From DASQPR01 sp963797675 (GTDB lineage Bacteria; Actinomycetota; Actinomycetes; Mycobacteriales; Micromonosporaceae): a DNA stretch of 64,000 bases. Every line of letters begins with the position of its first letter. Position 1 is the stretch's first letter. Position numbers and translations under genes: made by a program. Of the stretch, positions 63,068 to 64,000 are shown piece after piece. Under the pieces are notes generated by a model. That model had not been told where the DNA came from. It saw nothing but the letters and a program-made list of their open reading frames with translations, and ran no database searches. Location of the stretch: contig CAWCQQ010000002.1 in assembly GCA_963797675.1 (NCBI GenBank), forward strand, positions 1,426,001-1,490,000, given 5' to 3'.

Positions 63068-63687
63068 CACCCTCACCCCCAGGGGGTACGCGTCCGGGCG
63101 CATCGGAACGCACGGAGTCGTCGGACGTCGGATCATTGGCTGCTGCGGCGGAGGAGCCGTCCTCGGCCGGTCGGCGCGCGTTCACCAGGACACTCGTCGC
63201 CTGCCTGGTCGGCGCCGGACTGACCGTCCTCGCGGTCACCCGGACGTGGTCGGTGCTCCTCACCCGACGCCCGGCGCCGCTGCCGCCCTTGAACGTCGCC
63301 CAGACCGGATCGTCGCACGTCGGATGGCTGGTTGCGGTCGCGCTGGTGGCGCTGGCCGGGACGGGTGCGCTGCTCGCCACGCGCGGTCGCATCCGGACCG
63401 TCCTCGGCGCCCTGCTCGTCCTGGTCGGCGCCGTGATCGTCGGCGGCGGCGCGGACGGTCTGCGATTCGCTGACGGTGCCCGGGCCGTGTGGCCGTTGCT
63501 GGTTATCGTCGGGGGCGTCCTCGTCGGGTACGCCGGACTCCGGACCGCGCGGGAGGGCGCCGGGTGGCCGGCGATGGGTGCGAAGTACGAGCGAGCCGCT
63601 CAGGCGGCGCCGAGCGATCGCCCGGTGACGGACGCGACCATGTGGGACGACCTGGACCGCGGCGTCGATCCGACATCGTCGCCCTGA
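63064..63687 (+). CDS. Trp-operon-associated membrane protein (TIGR02234-like)
   Basis: 207 residues, intact, four membrane helices. A disordered N-terminus is followed by LVACLVGAGLTVLAVTRTW, VGWLVAVALVALAGTGALLA, IRTVLGALLVLVGAVIVGG and WPLLVIVGGVLVGYAGL. The RTW motif after helix 1 and the short tail (PAMGAKYERAAQAAPSDRP) match the actinobacterial Trp-biosynthesis-associated family. Such genes lie between trpE and trpC; the protein's role is unknown. ATG 63064 overlaps the trpE stop, so it is translated from the same mRNA. Confidence 0.88.
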   Translation: MTPSPPGGTRPGASERTESSDVGSLAAAAEEPSSAGRRAFTRTLVACLVGAGLTVLAVTRTWSVLLTRRPAPLPPLNVAQTGSSHVGWLVAVALVALAGTGALLATRGRIRTVLGALLVLVGAVIVGGGADGLRFADGARAVWPLLVIVGGVLVGYAGLRTAREGAGWPAMGAKYERAAQAAPSDRPVTDATMWDDLDRGVDPTSSP

Positions 63688-63753
63688 CGTTGTTGATCGT
63701 CCAGCGCGCGCCGCGCCCGCGTTGATGGTTCGATGTGTGGAGGAGGTATCGCA

Positions 63754-64000
63754 GTGGAGGGGATCGACGACGTGGCCGAATGGGACGACATCGAGGACGA
63801 CGGCGTGCTGGACGGGTCCGACACGCTCGATGACGACAAGGTCACCGACCCGCTCGACGTCGGCATCGAGGCGTCCGATCGCTGGCGGGGCGCGAACCGG
63901 TTCGGCACGACACCCGAGGAGATGCGCGAGGGCGAATCGCTCGACGCCCGGCTGGCCGAAGAGGAGCCGGACATCAGCGCCGATGACGACGGCGAGGACG
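63754..64000 (+). CDS. DUF5709-like acidic protein, 3' end outside window
   Basis: Partial, 82 residues visible. GTG 63754 is preceded by GGAGGAGG about 7 nt upstream. The protein is very acidic. Its core, LDDDKVTDPLDVGIEASDRW, then RGANRFGTTPEEMREGESLD and ARLAEEEPDI, matches the DUF5709 pattern (PLDTGIEP.DRW and FGTT..E...GE.LD). Such proteins are small, actinobacterial and uncharacterised. The gene continues beyond base 64000. Confidence 0.8.
   Translation, partial: MEGIDDVAEWDDIEDDGVLDGSDTLDDDKVTDPLDVGIEASDRWRGANRFGTTPEEMREGESLDARLAEEEPDISADDDGED

Overview
This 64 kb window is chromosomal DNA of a high-GC Gram-positive actinobacterium. The evidence is the strong G/C bias at codon position 3, frequent GTG and TTG starts, an actinobacterial dcw cluster (mraZ to divIVA, with sepF, YggT and Wag31/DivIVA), a PriA-type HisA, the hisI-trpE-Trp-membrane-protein arrangement, a SigE-family ECF sigma factor and a DUF5709-like protein. 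I cannot name the genus. No rRNA, tRNA, CRISPR array, transposase or prophage was recognised.

Layout. (1) 1-7.6 kb is accessory: a LacI-type regulator cut by the window edge, an ACT-domain protein, a secreted CocE/X-Pro-type hydrolase, a secreted DUF1906-like protein with five exact-period 171-bp VCBS-like repeats, and an ECF sigma factor with a membrane partner. (2) 7.9-27.1 kb is the division and cell-wall (dcw) cluster: mraZ, rsmH, ftsL-like, ftsI, murE, murF, mraY, murD, ftsW, murG, murC, ftsQ, ftsZ, yggS, sepF, yggT, divIVA. These genes build UDP-MurNAc-pentapeptide and lipid II, synthesise septal wall and assemble the Z ring. (3) 27.2-39.0 kb holds a membrane protein with a Cys/His-rich tail, a CPA1-type antiporter, a DksA/TraR-like protein, lspA, an rluD-type pseudouridine synthase, an unknown membrane-anchored protein, a ParA-like ATPase, dnaE, a DUF2567-like membrane protein and a YefM/YoeB toxin-antitoxin pair (to 39.3 kb). 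(4) 39.3-46.3 kb is a LON-domain protein followed by hisD-hisC-hisB-(small TM)-hisH-(small TM)-hisA/priA-ridA-hisF. (5) 46.4-61 kb lies between hisF and hisI and is mostly accessory: a GH20 hexosaminidase, a YczE-like protein divergent from a MocR regulator, a membrane protein, a long-chain acyl-CoA synthetase, a two-component system, a TIGR03085-like protein, a secreted protein of unknown function, a TetR regulator, an ABC exporter, an SDR oxidoreductase and a lipoprotein/secreted coiled-coil pair. (6) 61.1-64 kb is hisI-trpE-Trp-associated membrane protein and the start of a DUF5709-like gene.

The main anomaly is that nearly all long genes from about 10.75 to 48.4 kb are interrupted by single-base indels, while both flanks are clean. 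Most indels I could resolve are +1 insertions of G or C. Interrupted genes include essential ones (ftsI, murD, ftsW, murG, murC, ftsQ, ftsZ, lspA, dnaE), and murF has an in-frame TAG. Reading across the indels restores conserved family sequence, so I annotate each as one gene and read the pattern as most likely uncorrected sequencing or assembly error. Recognisable regulatory structure includes three helically phased MraZ boxes, a GTTACC-N4-GGTA operator shared by the CocE-like and acyl-CoA synthetase genes, a YefM operator, paired EcoRI-like palindromes at the ABC promoter, a 35-bp perfect palindrome inside lspA, and a recurring -10-like hexamer 6-8 nt before the start codon at eight genes, which suggests leaderless transcripts.
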